Origin: Vibrio sp. SCSIO 43136
GTDB lineage: Bacteria; Pseudomonadota; Gammaproteobacteria; Enterobacterales; Vibrionaceae
Direction of reading: 5' to 3'
NCBI RefSeq assembly: GCF_023716565.1
Contig: NZ_CP071848.1
Coordinates: 2,852,001 to 2,916,000, forward strand
Length of the DNA stretch: 64,000 nt
This document shows positions 22,103 to 31,169 of the stretch, one piece after another. Numbering within the stretch: position 1 is the first letter of the stretch; each line of letters begins with the position of its first letter. Below the pieces are notes generated by a model. That model worked only from the letters and a program-made list of their open reading frames with translations. It was not told the origin of the DNA and ran no database searches. Both the position numbers and the translations under genes were made by a program.

Positions 22103-23703
22103 TGGACCCTTCTAGCCCAAAGACCGATCTTCATGAGTCACATGATAGCCACGATGATCATGGCCCAGCGAAAGGGATCGCTCGCTGGATTTACTCAACC
22201 AACCACAAAGATATAGGCACTCTCTACCTGTGGTTTAGTTTTATTATGTTCCTCACTGGCGGCTTTATGGCGATGATCATTCGCGCCGAGCTGTTCCAGC
22301 CAGGGTTGCAGTTGGTCGACCCTCAATTCTTTAACCAAATGACCACAGTGCACGGGCTGATCATGGTGTTTGGTGCGGTAATGCCAGCGTTTACTGGCCT
22401 CGCAAACTGGATGATCCCAATGATGATCGGTGCGCCGGATATGGCACTGCCAAGAATGAACAACCTCAGTTTCTGGATCTTACCGTTCGCCTTTTTGATT
22501 TTGCTGAGCTCACTATTTATGCCCGGTGGTGGTCCGGACTTTGGGTGGACTTTCTACGCTCCGCTATCCACTACTTATGGCCCTGACAGCACGGCGCTGT
22601 TTGTTTTCTCGGTGCATATCATGGGGATCAGCTCAATCATGGGAGCGATCAACGTGATCGTCACCATAGTAAATATGCGAGCACCGGGCATGACTTGGTT
22701 TAAGCTACCAATGTTCGTTTGGACTTGGCTCATCACCGCTTTCCTGTTAATTGCCGTAATGCCCGTTTTGGCAGGGGCGGTAACCATGGTGCTAACCGAT
22801 AAGTACTTTGGCACCAGCTTCTTTGATGCGGCAGGCGGCGGCGATCCAGTGATGTTCCAGCACATCTTCTGGTTCTTCGGTCACCCAGAGGTATACATCA
22901 TGATCTTGCCATCTTTTGGCATTGTCTCTGCAATCGTACCCGCTTTTAGTGGTAAGAAACTGTTTGGCTACCACTCGATGGTTTATGCTACCTGCAGTAT
23001 CGCCCTACTCTCTTTCTTAGTTTGGGCGCACCACATGTTCACCACTGGCATGCCCGTATTTGCTGAACTGTTTTTCATGTATTGCACCATGTTGATTGCG
23101 GTGCCCACCGGGGTAAAAGTGTTTAACTGGGTGGCGACCATGTGGCGAGGAGCAATGACCTTTGAAACCCCGATGCTATTTGCTATTGCCTTTATTGTGC
23201 TGTTTACCATTGGTGGGTTCTCAGGCTTAATGCTCGCCATTGTGCCGGCTGATTTTCAGTACCATGATACCTACTTCGTGGTGGCGCATTTCCATTATGT
23301 CCTTGTATCAGGTGCGGTATTCTCCATTATGGCAGCCGCCTACTATTGGCTACCAAAATGGACTGGGCACATGTATGACCATAAGCTAAGTCTGTGGCAC
23401 TTCTGGTGCTCTGTTATCTCAGTTAACGTGCTGTTCTTCCCAATGCATTTCTTAGGATTGGCAGGCATGCCAAGGCGTATTCCTGACTATGCAATTCAGT
23501 TTGCCGACATTAACCAAATCGTCTCCATCGGTGGCTTTGCCTTTGGCCTGTCTCAACTCATCTTCTTATGGCTGGTGATCAAATGTATTCGTGGGGGCGA
23601 AAAAGCAACGTCACAAGTTTGGGAAGGCGCTGAAGGACTGGAATGGAGCGTAGCAAGTCCAGCGCCTCATCATACCTTTACTCACCCACCTAAGGTGGAC
23701 TGA
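22102..23703 (+). CDS. ctaD: Cytochrome c oxidase subunit I
   Basis: The catalytic heme-copper subunit (533 residues, about 12 membrane helices) reduces oxygen to water and pumps protons. Conserved histidines are visible: VHGLIMVFG (low-spin heme), FFGHPEVYI (CuB with the Tyr cross-link region), WAHHMFTTG (CuB) and [10 protein letters not shown] (hemes a and a3). The HPEVY glutamate marks the A-type (mitochondrial-like) family. It overlaps the coxB stop by one base and is followed 8 bp later by ctaG. Confidence 0.96.
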   Translation: MDPSSPKTDLHESHDSHDDHGPAKGIARWIYSTNHKDIGTLYLWFSFIMFLTGGFMAMIIRAELFQPGLQLVDPQFFNQMTTVHGLIMVFGAVMPAFTGLANWMIPMMIGAPDMALPRMNNLSFWILPFAFLILLSSLFMPGGGPDFGWTFYAPLSTTYGPDSTALFVFSVHIMGISSIMGAINVIVTIVNMRAPGMTWFKLPMFVWTWLITAFLLIAVMPVLAGAVTMVLTDKYFGTSFFDAAGGGDPVMFQHIFWFFGHPEVYIMILPSFGIVSAIVPAFSGKKLFGYHSMVYATCSIALLSFLVWAHHMFTTGMPVFAELFFMYCTMLIAVPTGVKVFNWVATMWRGAMTFETPMLFAIAFIVLFTIGGFSGLMLAIVPADFQYHDTYFVVAHFHYVLVSGAVFSIMAAAYYWLPKWTGHMYDHKLSLWHFWCSVISVNVLFFPMHFLGLAGMPRRIPDYAIQFADINQIVSIGGFAFGLSQLIFLWLVIKCIRGGEKATSQVWEGAEGLEWSVASPAPHHTFTHPPKVD

Positions 23704-23711
23704 GGTGACTT

Positions 23712-24284
23712 ATGGCGATGGCTCAGAACTCCCATCGAAAACTGACCCTAGGACTGCTTGCGGCTGTCGTTGGCATGTTTGGTTTTGGTTTTGCTCTGGT
23801 TCCTCTCTACGACATTATGTGTGATGTATTGGGGATCAACGGTAAAACCAATTCAGAATCTGTCGCAGCGCCCAGCGCAATGTCGATCGATACCAGTCGC
23901 AGTGTAAAAGTCCAGCTTATGGCCCATATTCCACCTAACATGCCTTGGTCCTTTGCACCTGCGGTGACGGAAATCAGTGTCCATCCAGGCGAAGTGATTG
24001 AAACGCATTTTGTCGCTCAAAACCTCGGACAATCAGCGATTACTGGCCAAGCCGTACCGTCTGTCGCACCGGGGCTTGGTGCTAACTATTTCAATAAAAT
24101 TGAATGCTTTTGCTTTAACCGCCAGCCACTAGCCTCTCAAGAAAGTGCGCAATTGCCGGTCATTTTTTATATCGAGCCAGACATTCCTGACTCAATCCAT
24201 ACCCTTACTCTTTCTTACACTCTCTTTAACATCACCGAGGCCAACGAGCCAACGCTCGCCATGGCACAAGGAGGTGAACAATGA
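23712..24284 (+). CDS. ctaG: Cytochrome c oxidase assembly protein CtaG/Cox11
   Basis: This membrane-anchored periplasmic copper chaperone builds CuB of subunit I. It has 190 residues. One N-terminal helix (LTLGLLAAVVGMFGFGFALV) is followed by a globular domain with the copper motif CFCF (about 136-139) and the PGETIETHF-like beta region. It sits between subunits I and III and overlaps ctaE by 4 bp, the standard order in aa3 clusters. Confidence 0.92.
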   Translation: MAMAQNSHRKLTLGLLAAVVGMFGFGFALVPLYDIMCDVLGINGKTNSESVAAPSAMSIDTSRSVKVQLMAHIPPNMPWSFAPAVTEISVHPGEVIETHFVAQNLGQSAITGQAVPSVAPGLGANYFNKIECFCFNRQPLASQESAQLPVIFYIEPDIPDSIHTLTLSYTLFNITEANEPTLAMAQGGEQ

Positions 24285-25147
24285 AACCAACCTATTATGT
24301 ACCAAGCCAAAGTGTCTGGCCTATCGTCGGCGCAGTTGCGTTATTTTTTACGGCGGTTGGCGCAGGAGTCACGGTTCAAAACATTGAAACGGGGTCCTTT
24401 TTCGGCAAGCTGATGCTGTTTGCTGGATTTGCCATGTTGGTGGTGATGTTCGCAGGCTGGATGCGCCATCTAGTTCAAGAATCACTGGCCGGACTCAACT
24501 CAGCGCAAGTGGACCAATCTTATCGTCAAGGCATGGGTTGGTTCATCTTCTCTGAAGTAATGTTTTTTGGTGCTTTTTTTGGAGCACTGTTGTACGCAAG
24601 GATGTTTGCTGTGCCTTGGCTAGCTGGGGCAGACAACAATCTGATGACTCATGAAGTGCTATGGCCTGAGTTTGAAGCGATCTGGCCACTGACCAAAACG
24701 CCAGATGGCACCACCACCGAAGGCATGGGGTGGCAAGGATTGCCACTGATAAACACCCTAATCCTACTTACCTCTTCTATCACTTTGCACTTAGCACATA
24801 CCAGTTTAGAGAAAAACCACAGAACAGCGCTGATCGTCTGGTTAGAAATCACCATTATTCTGGCAGTGGTGTTCCTTTACTACCAAGGGGTGGAATACGC
24901 CCATGCGTATCAGGAGATGGGGCTAACACTGCAATCTGGGATTTATGGTAATACCTTCTTCTTACTGACGGGCTTTCATGGCATGCACGTGTTGATAGGG
25001 ACCATTTTCCTCATTGTGCTGCTGGCTCGTATCGCTCATGACCACTTTAGCCAATACAACCACTTCGCTTTCCTAGCAGGGAGTTGGTACTGGCACTTTG
25101 TGGACGTGGTTTGGTTGTGCTTGTTTGTATTTGTTTATGTGCTTTAG
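24281..25147 (+). CDS. ctaE: Cytochrome c oxidase subunit III
   Basis: This membrane subunit stabilises the oxidase core. It has 288 residues with about seven hydrophobic helices. Family features are present: GMGWFIFSEVMFFGAFFGA, LHLAHTSL and the terminal YWHFVDVVWLCLFVFVYV. It overlaps the ctaG stop and is followed by a 70-bp gap holding a degraded MITE arm (25157-25193). Confidence 0.94.
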   Translation: MKPTYYVPSQSVWPIVGAVALFFTAVGAGVTVQNIETGSFFGKLMLFAGFAMLVVMFAGWMRHLVQESLAGLNSAQVDQSYRQGMGWFIFSEVMFFGAFFGALLYARMFAVPWLAGADNNLMTHEVLWPEFEAIWPLTKTPDGTTTEGMGWQGLPLINTLILLTSSITLHLAHTSLEKNHRTALIVWLEITIILAVVFLYYQGVEYAHAYQEMGLTLQSGIYGNTFFLLTGFHGMHVLIGTIFLIVLLARIAHDHFSQYNHFAFLAGSWYWHFVDVVWLCLFVFVYVL

Positions 25148-25156
25148 GGCTTTTGT

Positions 25157-25193
25157 CCTCCCCCGAGACTCCGGCCGCTTGAAGGGGAAGAGC
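25157..25193. repeat. Solo arm of the GC-rich MITE-like element (copy 1)
   Basis: The 37 bp match the right arm of the element at 30256-30391 (shared words CCTCCCCC, ACTCCGGCCGCTTGAA and GGGGA) with small differences. The other arm is missing. It lies in the short gap between ctaE and the DUF2909 gene. Confidence 0.65.
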
Positions 25194-25217
25194 GATTCCG
25201 AGCACTTAGTTAACAAA

Positions 25218-25433
25218 TCAATAAGGTCTTGGATTTGGCACTACCCACCCAGAAGAAAGAGCAACGAGCAATACCAGTACCACAGCGGCAGAAAAGATAA
25301 GCCTCTTACCTAAAAAATGGCTCGCTGGCTTGTCTGAACTTCCCCGTACAACGACGACGAGGGCCTTAGCCATATTTATGATCACCAAGAATAAAGCGAC
25401 CACTAACAATAGCTTGAACAGAAACAGGGACAT
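25218..25433 (-). CDS. DUF2909 twin-transmembrane protein
   Basis: A 71-residue inner membrane protein with two hydrophobic helices (about 4-23 and 45-62), fitting the DUF2909 family commonly found inside oxidase clusters. The start is set by a perfect AAGGAG five bases before ATG at 25433. It is encoded opposite to the oxidase genes around it, and its 5' end overlaps the 5' end of the SURF1 gene. Its role is unknown; the genomic link suggests oxidase assembly. Confidence 0.82.
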   Translation of the reverse strand: MSLFLFKLLLVVALFLVIINMAKALVVVVRGSSDKPASHFLGKRLIFSAAVVLVLLVALSSGWVVPNPRPY

Positions 25434-26166
25434 AAAAGCTCCTTGGGTAACGCAGGGAAAAGTTTGGATTGCTCTTGGTTTAACTCTGGCTGTGTTCATC
25501 TTATTAATCAAGTTAGGGCTTTGGCAGTGGCAACGAGGCAATGAGAAGTTAGCGATGGAGAGTGCTCTGCAAGATAGAGCCTCTCATGCACCTATCTCGC
25601 TTGAGCAGGCTATCAACAACAAGGCCAGCAACTTAACTGGAACACAAATCCAAGCTCGGCTCACTCCGTTAAAACAACAAGCTTGGTTACTCGACAACCA
25701 AATTTGGGACAGCAAAGTGGGATATATGGCTTATCAATTGATGCAGGATCAACAACAAAACTTGTGGCTGTTCGAGCTAGGGTTTGTACCTGCGCCAAAT
25801 AGCCGTGACCAATTGCCCAAACTGGATCTGGTTGGAGAGATGATTGAGGTTAAAGGGCGTTTGTATCAACGTTCAACCAACCCATTGAGTCATGATCTCA
25901 ATGCAGAGTCTGGGGATATCTCTCGAATCCAAAACCTCAATATCCCTCAATTGTCTGAGCAGTTAGGGCTGACGATACAGCCTTGGTTAATCCAACCACT
26001 TAATCTTACTCAACCAAACTACCCCCACCCATGGGCTCCAATCAACATGAGCTCACAAAAGCACTTTGGGTATTCGCTGCAATGGTTCTCTATGGCAGCG
26101 GTATTGCTAGCGCTAGTCATCGCCTTCATTTGGCGAGCAAGGAGGCAAGATGAAAAACATCACTAA
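25378..26166 (+). CDS. SURF1 family cytochrome oxidase biogenesis protein
   Basis: An inner membrane assembly factor that helps deliver heme A to subunit I. An N-terminal helix (WIALGLTLAVFILLIKL), GLWQWQRG, a periplasmic loop and a C-terminal HFGYSLQWFSMA helix are typical. The start is uncertain: ATG at 25378 and TTG at 25330 or 25414 are in frame, but none has a good ribosome site, and the region overlaps the DUF2909 gene on the other strand. The true start may lie nearer 25450. The next gene begins inside its 3' end. Confidence 0.85.
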   Translation: MITKNKATTNNSLNRNRDIKAPWVTQGKVWIALGLTLAVFILLIKLGLWQWQRGNEKLAMESALQDRASHAPISLEQAINNKASNLTGTQIQARLTPLKQQAWLLDNQIWDSKVGYMAYQLMQDQQQNLWLFELGFVPAPNSRDQLPKLDLVGEMIEVKGRLYQRSTNPLSHDLNAESGDISRIQNLNIPQLSEQLGLTIQPWLIQPLNLTQPNYPHPWAPINMSSQKHFGYSLQWFSMAAVLLALVIAFIWRARRQDEKHH

Positions 26167-26686
26167 GCAATGGAGAGGACGCCTGATCCTTTTAAGTTTG
26201 ATCGCACTGTTTGCTTTGCCTGCAGGCATTGCCAAGCTATTTCTGTCAATGAACTGGTACCAAACTGGTGTGACGAACAAGGGCGTTTTGGTCGAGCCTG
26301 CCACCTATTGGAAAGATTTCGGTCTAGAAGCCAATCAATCAAACTTATGGCAGCTAGCCTTGGTGCTGCCTGAACAGTGTGACTCTGACTGTCAGCAGCA
26401 GGTACACCTGCTTGGGCAAAGTCATCAGGCGCTCGGAAAATATCAAGCTCGCGTCTCTCCAACCCTGTTGACAACGGTCGATTCAAAAGCCCATTTTGAG
26501 TTGCAGACCCTTCCCGTCAACCAAGCTTTTATCGATAGAATAGATGCGTTGAGCTATGTCATCGTCGACCCGAGAGGGCAAATCGTGATGACTTACCCCT
26601 ATGTGGCCAATGCATCTCAAGTTGCTCAAACCAAAGCTATGCTGGCAGACCTTCGTAAGTTACTCAAACTGTCTAGAGTTGGCTAA
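26150..26686 (+). CDS. Membrane-anchored Sco-like thioredoxin-fold protein
   Basis: A 178-residue protein with one N-terminal helix (about 10-33) and a periplasmic domain. It has C77-x3-C81 (EQCDSDC) and a later YVIVDPRGQIVMTYPY, similar to the CxxxC and Y-x-DP-x-G stretches of Sco/SenC copper chaperones. The conserved proline after the cysteines is absent and the rest is divergent. It occupies the place of an uncharacterised gene between SURF1 and heme A synthase in other Vibrio clusters. I infer a copper or thiol role in oxidase assembly. Confidence 0.6.
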   Translation: MKNITKQWRGRLILLSLIALFALPAGIAKLFLSMNWYQTGVTNKGVLVEPATYWKDFGLEANQSNLWQLALVLPEQCDSDCQQQVHLLGQSHQALGKYQARVSPTLLTTVDSKAHFELQTLPVNQAFIDRIDALSYVIVDPRGQIVMTYPYVANASQVAQTKAMLADLRKLLKLSRVG

Positions 26687-26695
26687 GGGGCTAGA

Positions 26696-27727
26696 ATGTT
26701 GAAAGTTCGGATACTGCTCGCTTTTTCACTGGTCTTGACCATTACCGTCATCGCTTTGGGCGCTTATACTCGCCTCTCCAACGCAGGGCTTGGTTGTCCT
26801 GATTGGCCGGGATGCTATGGACATATCACGGTTCCAACTCAGTCAGAGCAATTAAGTAAAGCACAGGCACTGTTTCCAGAAACCCCTGTTGAGCCTTACA
26901 AAGCTTGGCTTGAGATGATTCACCGCTACGTAGCGGGTATCCTTGGTCTTGCTGTGGTAGCCATCGCTTTCACTTGCGCCAGAACAGGAATCGCCTCAAA
27001 AGCTTTTTGCACTGGGTTAGTCGGGTTAATCGTCTTTCAAGCTGCGCTTGGTATGTGGACCGTGACGCTCAAACTCATGCCGACCATTGTCATGCTGCAT
27101 TTAGCTGGCGGTTTTAGTCTGTTTTGCTTGCTGTGGGTACTCTATCTAAGAGCCCGCCCCCATCCAACCGTACCCTTTGTCTCCACCAGCATCACTCGCT
27201 GGGCACGAGTGGGGCTTATCATCTTAATTGCTCAGATTTTTCTAGGGGGCTGGACCTCGTCTAATTACGCCGCCTTGATGTGTACAAGCTTACCTATCTG
27301 CCAAGGGGACTGGGTAAGCCAGCTCAACTTTGTGGCGGCATTTGACCTACTGCAACAGGGTCATGACAACTATGAGTTTGGCGTACTTGGTGGTGATGCT
27401 CGCACCACAATCCATGTCACCCACAGAATCGGAGCGATACTCACGACACTGGTACTCACCACACTTTCAATCTTGATGCTTCGAAGTGAACACCCTCAAG
27501 CCAAAAGGCTTTCCTTTGGTCTGTTGGTACTGCTTACAATACAAATTGGCCTTGGGGTCACCAATGTGCTTTACCAATTACCGTTACTGGTAGCAACAGC
27601 GCATAACCTTGGCGCTGCGCTGCTTCTGATTTGGACTGTAAGAATCAACCTAAGTGTGCAGAGCGAAAATAGAACCATTAGACAGATGCTGGATAAACCG
27701 CAATTCAAGGAGCAAGATTATGGATAA
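26696..27727 (+). CDS. ctaA: Heme A synthase (COX15/CtaA)
   Basis: This eight-helix membrane enzyme oxidises the C8 methyl of heme O to make heme A. It has 343 residues. [37 protein letters not shown] and ATAHNLGAA carry the conserved histidines and cysteine pairs. It follows the Sco-like gene after 9 bp and overlaps the start of ctaB, so the heme O/A genes are translationally linked. Confidence 0.94.
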   Translation: MLKVRILLAFSLVLTITVIALGAYTRLSNAGLGCPDWPGCYGHITVPTQSEQLSKAQALFPETPVEPYKAWLEMIHRYVAGILGLAVVAIAFTCARTGIASKAFCTGLVGLIVFQAALGMWTVTLKLMPTIVMLHLAGGFSLFCLLWVLYLRARPHPTVPFVSTSITRWARVGLIILIAQIFLGGWTSSNYAALMCTSLPICQGDWVSQLNFVAAFDLLQQGHDNYEFGVLGGDARTTIHVTHRIGAILTTLVLTTLSILMLRSEHPQAKRLSFGLLVLLTIQIGLGVTNVLYQLPLLVATAHNLGAALLLIWTVRINLSVQSENRTIRQMLDKPQFKEQDYG

Positions 27728-28613
27728 GACGCTACTCGAACCGCAGCAAAGCCTTCACTGGCGAGACTTCTTACAGCTCACTAAACCTAAAGTTGTGGCA
27801 CTGATGCTTTTGACCGCATTGGTTGGTATGTGTTTATCTACCCAAGGTCCACTACCATGGAACAACACTCTCTTTGGCCTGATTGGTATTGGTTTGATGG
27901 CAGGCAGTGCTGCTGCGTTTAATCACCTAATTGACCGTCGCATCGACGCTATCATGGCAAGAACCTATCGTCGTCCACTGCCTACTGGGCAGCTAAAAGC
28001 GAGCCAAGCACTGACATTTGCGATTGTCATTGGAGCCTTGGGCTTTGCTTTGCTCTATCGTGAAGTCAATCCGCTCACGGCTTGGTTAACACTAGCAAGC
28101 TTGGTTGGTTATGCGCTGGTGTACACCATGTACCTCAAACGAGCCACGCCACAAAACATTGTCATTGCTGGTATTGCGGGTGCTATGCCACCTCTACTCG
28201 GCTGGACAGCCATTACAGGAGAGATGCATGCCAATGGCTGGCTGCTGGTGATGATCATCTTCATTTGGACCCCACCCCATTTCTGGGCATTAGCCATTCA
28301 CCGCAAAGATGACTACGCCAAAGCCGATATCCCGATGCTTCCCGTCACACACGGGGTCGAATACACCAAGACCAGTATTCTGCTTTATACCGTACTGCTA
28401 ACGATCGCTTGCCTATTTCCAGTACTGACTGGAATGAGTGGACTGCTTTACGGGGCAGCAGCAATGGGGTTATGCGGTGGCTTTACCTATCACGCATGGA
28501 AGCTCGCCTATCGAGATACCCCAAAACAGGCAATGGAGACCTTTAAGTATTCGATTTATATGTTGATGGGGTTATTTGTGGCGTTGTTGGTGGATCATTA
28601 TGTGATTGGTTAA
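27720..28613 (+). CDS. ctaB: Protoheme IX farnesyltransferase (heme O synthase)
   Basis: This UbiA-family membrane enzyme farnesylates heme B to heme O for the aa3 oxidase. It has 297 residues and several helices. The aspartate-rich motifs are visible as [19 protein letters not shown] and [16 protein letters not shown] at 27720 follows AAGGAGCAAG; the in-frame upstream extension is inside ctaA and unlikely. It is the last gene of the cluster; no separate canonical sco gene follows. Confidence 0.94.
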   Translation: MDKTLLEPQQSLHWRDFLQLTKPKVVALMLLTALVGMCLSTQGPLPWNNTLFGLIGIGLMAGSAAAFNHLIDRRIDAIMARTYRRPLPTGQLKASQALTFAIVIGALGFALLYREVNPLTAWLTLASLVGYALVYTMYLKRATPQNIVIAGIAGAMPPLLGWTAITGEMHANGWLLVMIIFIWTPPHFWALAIHRKDDYAKADIPMLPVTHGVEYTKTSILLYTVLLTIACLFPVLTGMSGLLYGAAAMGLCGGFTYHAWKLAYRDTPKQAMETFKYSIYMLMGLFVALLVDHYVIG

Positions 28614-28758
28614 CGGGAAACAGGAAACGGGAAACGGGAAACGGGAAACGGGAAACGGGAACTCAGCGTGTAATCACCACACGTAAAGTCAACCACGCAA
28701 CAGACTTTTCCGTTAGCCCTTAGCCGCAGGCGTCCGTTAGCGCAGCGTCCCTTTCCCC
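28611..28758. repeat. Intergenic repeat with seven tandem 7-bp units (CGGGAAA) and an AGCGTCC-type arm
   Basis: Bases 28614-28662 hold seven tandem copies of CGGGAAA (one with CAGGAAA, the last CGGGAAC). At 28712-28755 come CCGTTAGC, GGCGTCCGTTAGCG and CAGCGTCCC, the words of the AGCGTCCG family seen at 55.2, 56.3 and 61.1 kb. The element fills the gap between ctaB and the rplI terminator. Confidence 0.8.
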
Positions 28759-28779
28759 TCTGCTCTTCGAGCACACATA

Positions 28780-28810
28780 AAAAAACCGGAGCACTAGGCT
28801 CCGGTTTTAA
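28780..28810 (-). terminator. Rho-independent terminator after rplI
   Basis: On the minus strand the hairpin AACCGGAGC/GCTCCGGTT and a T7 run stand 18 bp past the rplI stop codon and end the rpsF-rpsR-rplI operon. Confidence 0.9.
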
Positions 28811-28827
28811 AATCGCTTGTTACTGAA

Positions 28828-29280
28828 TTACTCAGCAGCAGCAACTACTAGGTTCACAGTAGCGAAAACTTCAGAGTGAAGTTGAACACTGATCTCGAAC
28901 TCACCAACGTTACGTAGAGCGCCTTCAGGAAGACGAACTTCGCTTTTAGCTACTTCAACGCCTGCTGCAGTGATTGCATCAGCGATGTCGCGAGTACCGA
29001 TAGAACCGAATAGTTTACCTTCGTCACCAGCTTTAGATTCGATAGTTACTGCTTCTAGAGCGTTAACTTTCTCAGCGCGTGCTTCAGCAGCAGCTAGTTG
29101 CTCAGCAACTTTAGCTTCTAGCTCAGAACGACGTGCTTCGAACATCTCAACGTTAGCTTTAGTTGCCATTACTGCCTTAGCTTGTGGGATAAGGAAGTTA
29201 CGAGCGTAACCAGCTTTAACGTTAACAGTATCGCCTAGACCACCTAGGTTGCCGATTTTATCAAGTAGAATAACTTGCAT
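28828..29280 (-). CDS. rplI: 50S ribosomal protein L9
   Basis: This ribosomal protein binds 23S rRNA. It has 150 residues. The N-terminal [30 protein letters not shown] is the family signature, followed by the long connecting helix and the C-terminal domain. It is the last gene of the leftward rpsF-rpsR-rplI operon, 17 bp after rpsR. Confidence 0.98.
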   Translation of the reverse strand: MQVILLDKIGNLGGLGDTVNVKAGYARNFLIPQAKAVMATKANVEMFEARRSELEAKVAEQLAAAEARAEKVNALEAVTIESKAGDEGKLFGSIGTRDIADAITAAGVEVAKSEVRLPEGALRNVGEFEISVQLHSEVFATVNLVVAAAE

Positions 29281-29297
29281 TGTTTAATCCTCTTTGA

Positions 29298-29528
<231 letters not shown>

Positions 29529-29626
29529 CTATCTCCTGATCTTAAATTTTAATAATGCGGCTTTCACAATCAAATTGTTAAAGCCTAAACAAGTTGAGAA
29601 ATTTTGCGGCTTACACCAACAAAGAA

Positions 29627-30016
29627 TTACTCAGCAGATGCTTCTGGCTTAGCTTCTGCACGCTCTTCGCGACGAGGAGCACGCTCAGAGCGCTCTTCTT
29701 TTTGCTTAAGCATGATAGATTGCTCAGTCACAGCAGCTTTAGTGCGCATGATCATGTTACGTAGAACTGCATCGTTGAAACGGAAAGCAGTTTCTAGCTC
29801 GTCGATCACTTCTTGACCAGCTTCAACGTTCATTAGAACGTAATGAGCTTTGTGAAGCTTGTTGATTGGGTAAGCCAGTTGACGACGACCCCAGTCTTCT
29901 AGACGGTGTACAGTACCGCCAGCTTCAGTGATAGAACCAGTGTAACGCTCGATCATGCCAGCAACTTGCTCGCTTTGATCAGGGTGAACCATGAATACGA
30001 TTTCGTAATGACGCAT
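29627..30016 (-). CDS. rpsF: 30S ribosomal protein S6
   Basis: A small-subunit protein of 129 residues, the partner of S18. The N-terminus [18 protein letters not shown] and [24 protein letters not shown] region are standard. The C-terminal tail is rich in Glu, Arg and Ala (from about residue 107), where modified glutamate tails occur in E. coli S6. It is the first gene of the operon; AAGGAGCAACC precedes the ATG. Confidence 0.98.
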   Translation of the reverse strand: MRHYEIVFMVHPDQSEQVAGMIERYTGSITEAGGTVHRLEDWGRRQLAYPINKLHKAHYVLMNVEAGQEVIDELETAFRFNDAVLRNMIMRTKAAVTEQSIMLKQKEERSERAPRREERAEAKPEASAE

Positions 30017-30255
30017 TTGGTTGCTCCTTACGGATTATTAGCTTCCACGATTGGCTCGGTCATCCTGAGGAAGCAAGGAACTAAAGATAATTGACCGAGA
30101 ATTAAGGACGGCAAATGGTACAGAAAAACGGCAGTTGGGGCAAGGGGAAATTTGGGTTTAAGGGGAAAAGGGTTTAAGGGAGGAAGGGGAAGAGCTAGGT
30201 TATGGGGTAAGTGGTTAATTTGTAGATGATATTGCTAATTGTGCACACTGAACAG

Positions 30256-30391
30256 TCCTCCCCCTTTTCAAGGGGGAGCTAGAGGGGGTTAAAACACCGC
30301 ACTACAATTTAAGTACAAGACTTAACGTAAGCCCGCAGCTTTAACCCCTCCTAACCTCCCCCGGGACTCCGGCCGCTTGAAAAGGGGAGGA
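30256..30391. repeat. GC-rich MITE-like palindromic element (copy 2, most complete)
   Basis: The 136-bp element has inverted arms. It starts TCCTCCCCCTTTTCAAG and ends CTTGAAAAGGGGAGGA, and the inner ends carry GGGGGTTAAA and TTTAACCCC. The left arm itself contains a CCCCCTTTTCAAGGGGG hairpin. It carries no gene. It lies in the 400-bp gap between rlmB and rpsF; the rest of that gap (30100-30250) is purine-rich and otherwise empty. Confidence 0.85.
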
Positions 30392-30417
30392 ACTACATCC
30401 CACACTTGGTGAGAAAA

Positions 30418-31158
30418 TTACTTCGCTTGACGCTGACGTACTGCTTCGAACAGGCAGATACCTGCGGCTACCGATACATTCAGGCTTGAAACCGTACCTG
30501 CCATAGGGATCTTGATTAAGTCATCACAGGTTTCACGAGTTAGGCGGCGCATGCCGTCGCCTTCTGCGCCCATAACGATGGCTAGTGGGCCAGTCATTTT
30601 AGCTGCGTAGATATCGTGTGTTGCTTCACCTGCAGTGCCAACAAACCATACGCCCTGCTCTTGTAGCGCACGCATGGTGCGAGCTAGGTTAGTCACTCGT
30701 ACTAGCGGCACAATTTCAGCAGCACCACAAGCCACCTTGCTTGCGGTTGCACTTAGTGGTGCTGAGCGATCTTTCGGTACGATCACCGCTGCCACGCCAG
30801 CTGCGTCTGCGTTACGTAGACAAGCACCTAAATTGTGCGGGTCAGTAACACCATCCAATACCAACAGCAGTGGAGCTTCGTGCTGAGCGATAATCGCATC
30901 AAGGTCATGCTCGTTAAGCTGACGAGCAGGCTTCACTCGTACAATAACTCCTTGGTGGTTGGCACCAGCCGCTTTGTCATCTAGCGCTTTACGACCCGCT
31001 TGCTGAATAGTGACGCCTAGCATCTGCATCTCGTTTAGGATTGGCAGTAGGCGCTCATCCTGACGACCTTTTAGTACAAACGCTTCAATAAAACGCTCAG
31101 GCTCGCGCTCCAGCACGGCTTTTACGGCGTGGATGCCGTAGATAAATTCGTTACTCAT
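30418..31158 (-). CDS. rlmB: 23S rRNA (guanosine(2251)-2'-O)-methyltransferase
   Basis: This SpoU-family enzyme methylates G2251 in the peptidyl-transferase P loop of 23S rRNA. It has 246 residues. SpoU motifs are present: [33 protein letters not shown] and [18 protein letters not shown], which form the knotted SAM site. It lies 11 bp downstream of rnr on the same strand, the usual rnr-rlmB operon. Confidence 0.96.
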   Translation of the reverse strand: MSNEFIYGIHAVKAVLEREPERFIEAFVLKGRQDERLLPILNEMQMLGVTIQQAGRKALDDKAAGANHQGVIVRVKPARQLNEHDLDAIIAQHEAPLLLVLDGVTDPHNLGACLRNADAAGVAAVIVPKDRSAPLSATASKVACGAAEIVPLVRVTNLARTMRALQEQGVWFVGTAGEATHDIYAAKMTGPLAIVMGAEGDGMRRLTRETCDDLIKIPMAGTVSSLNVSVAAGICLFEAVRQRQAK

Positions 31159-31169
31159 TTCAGATTCCG

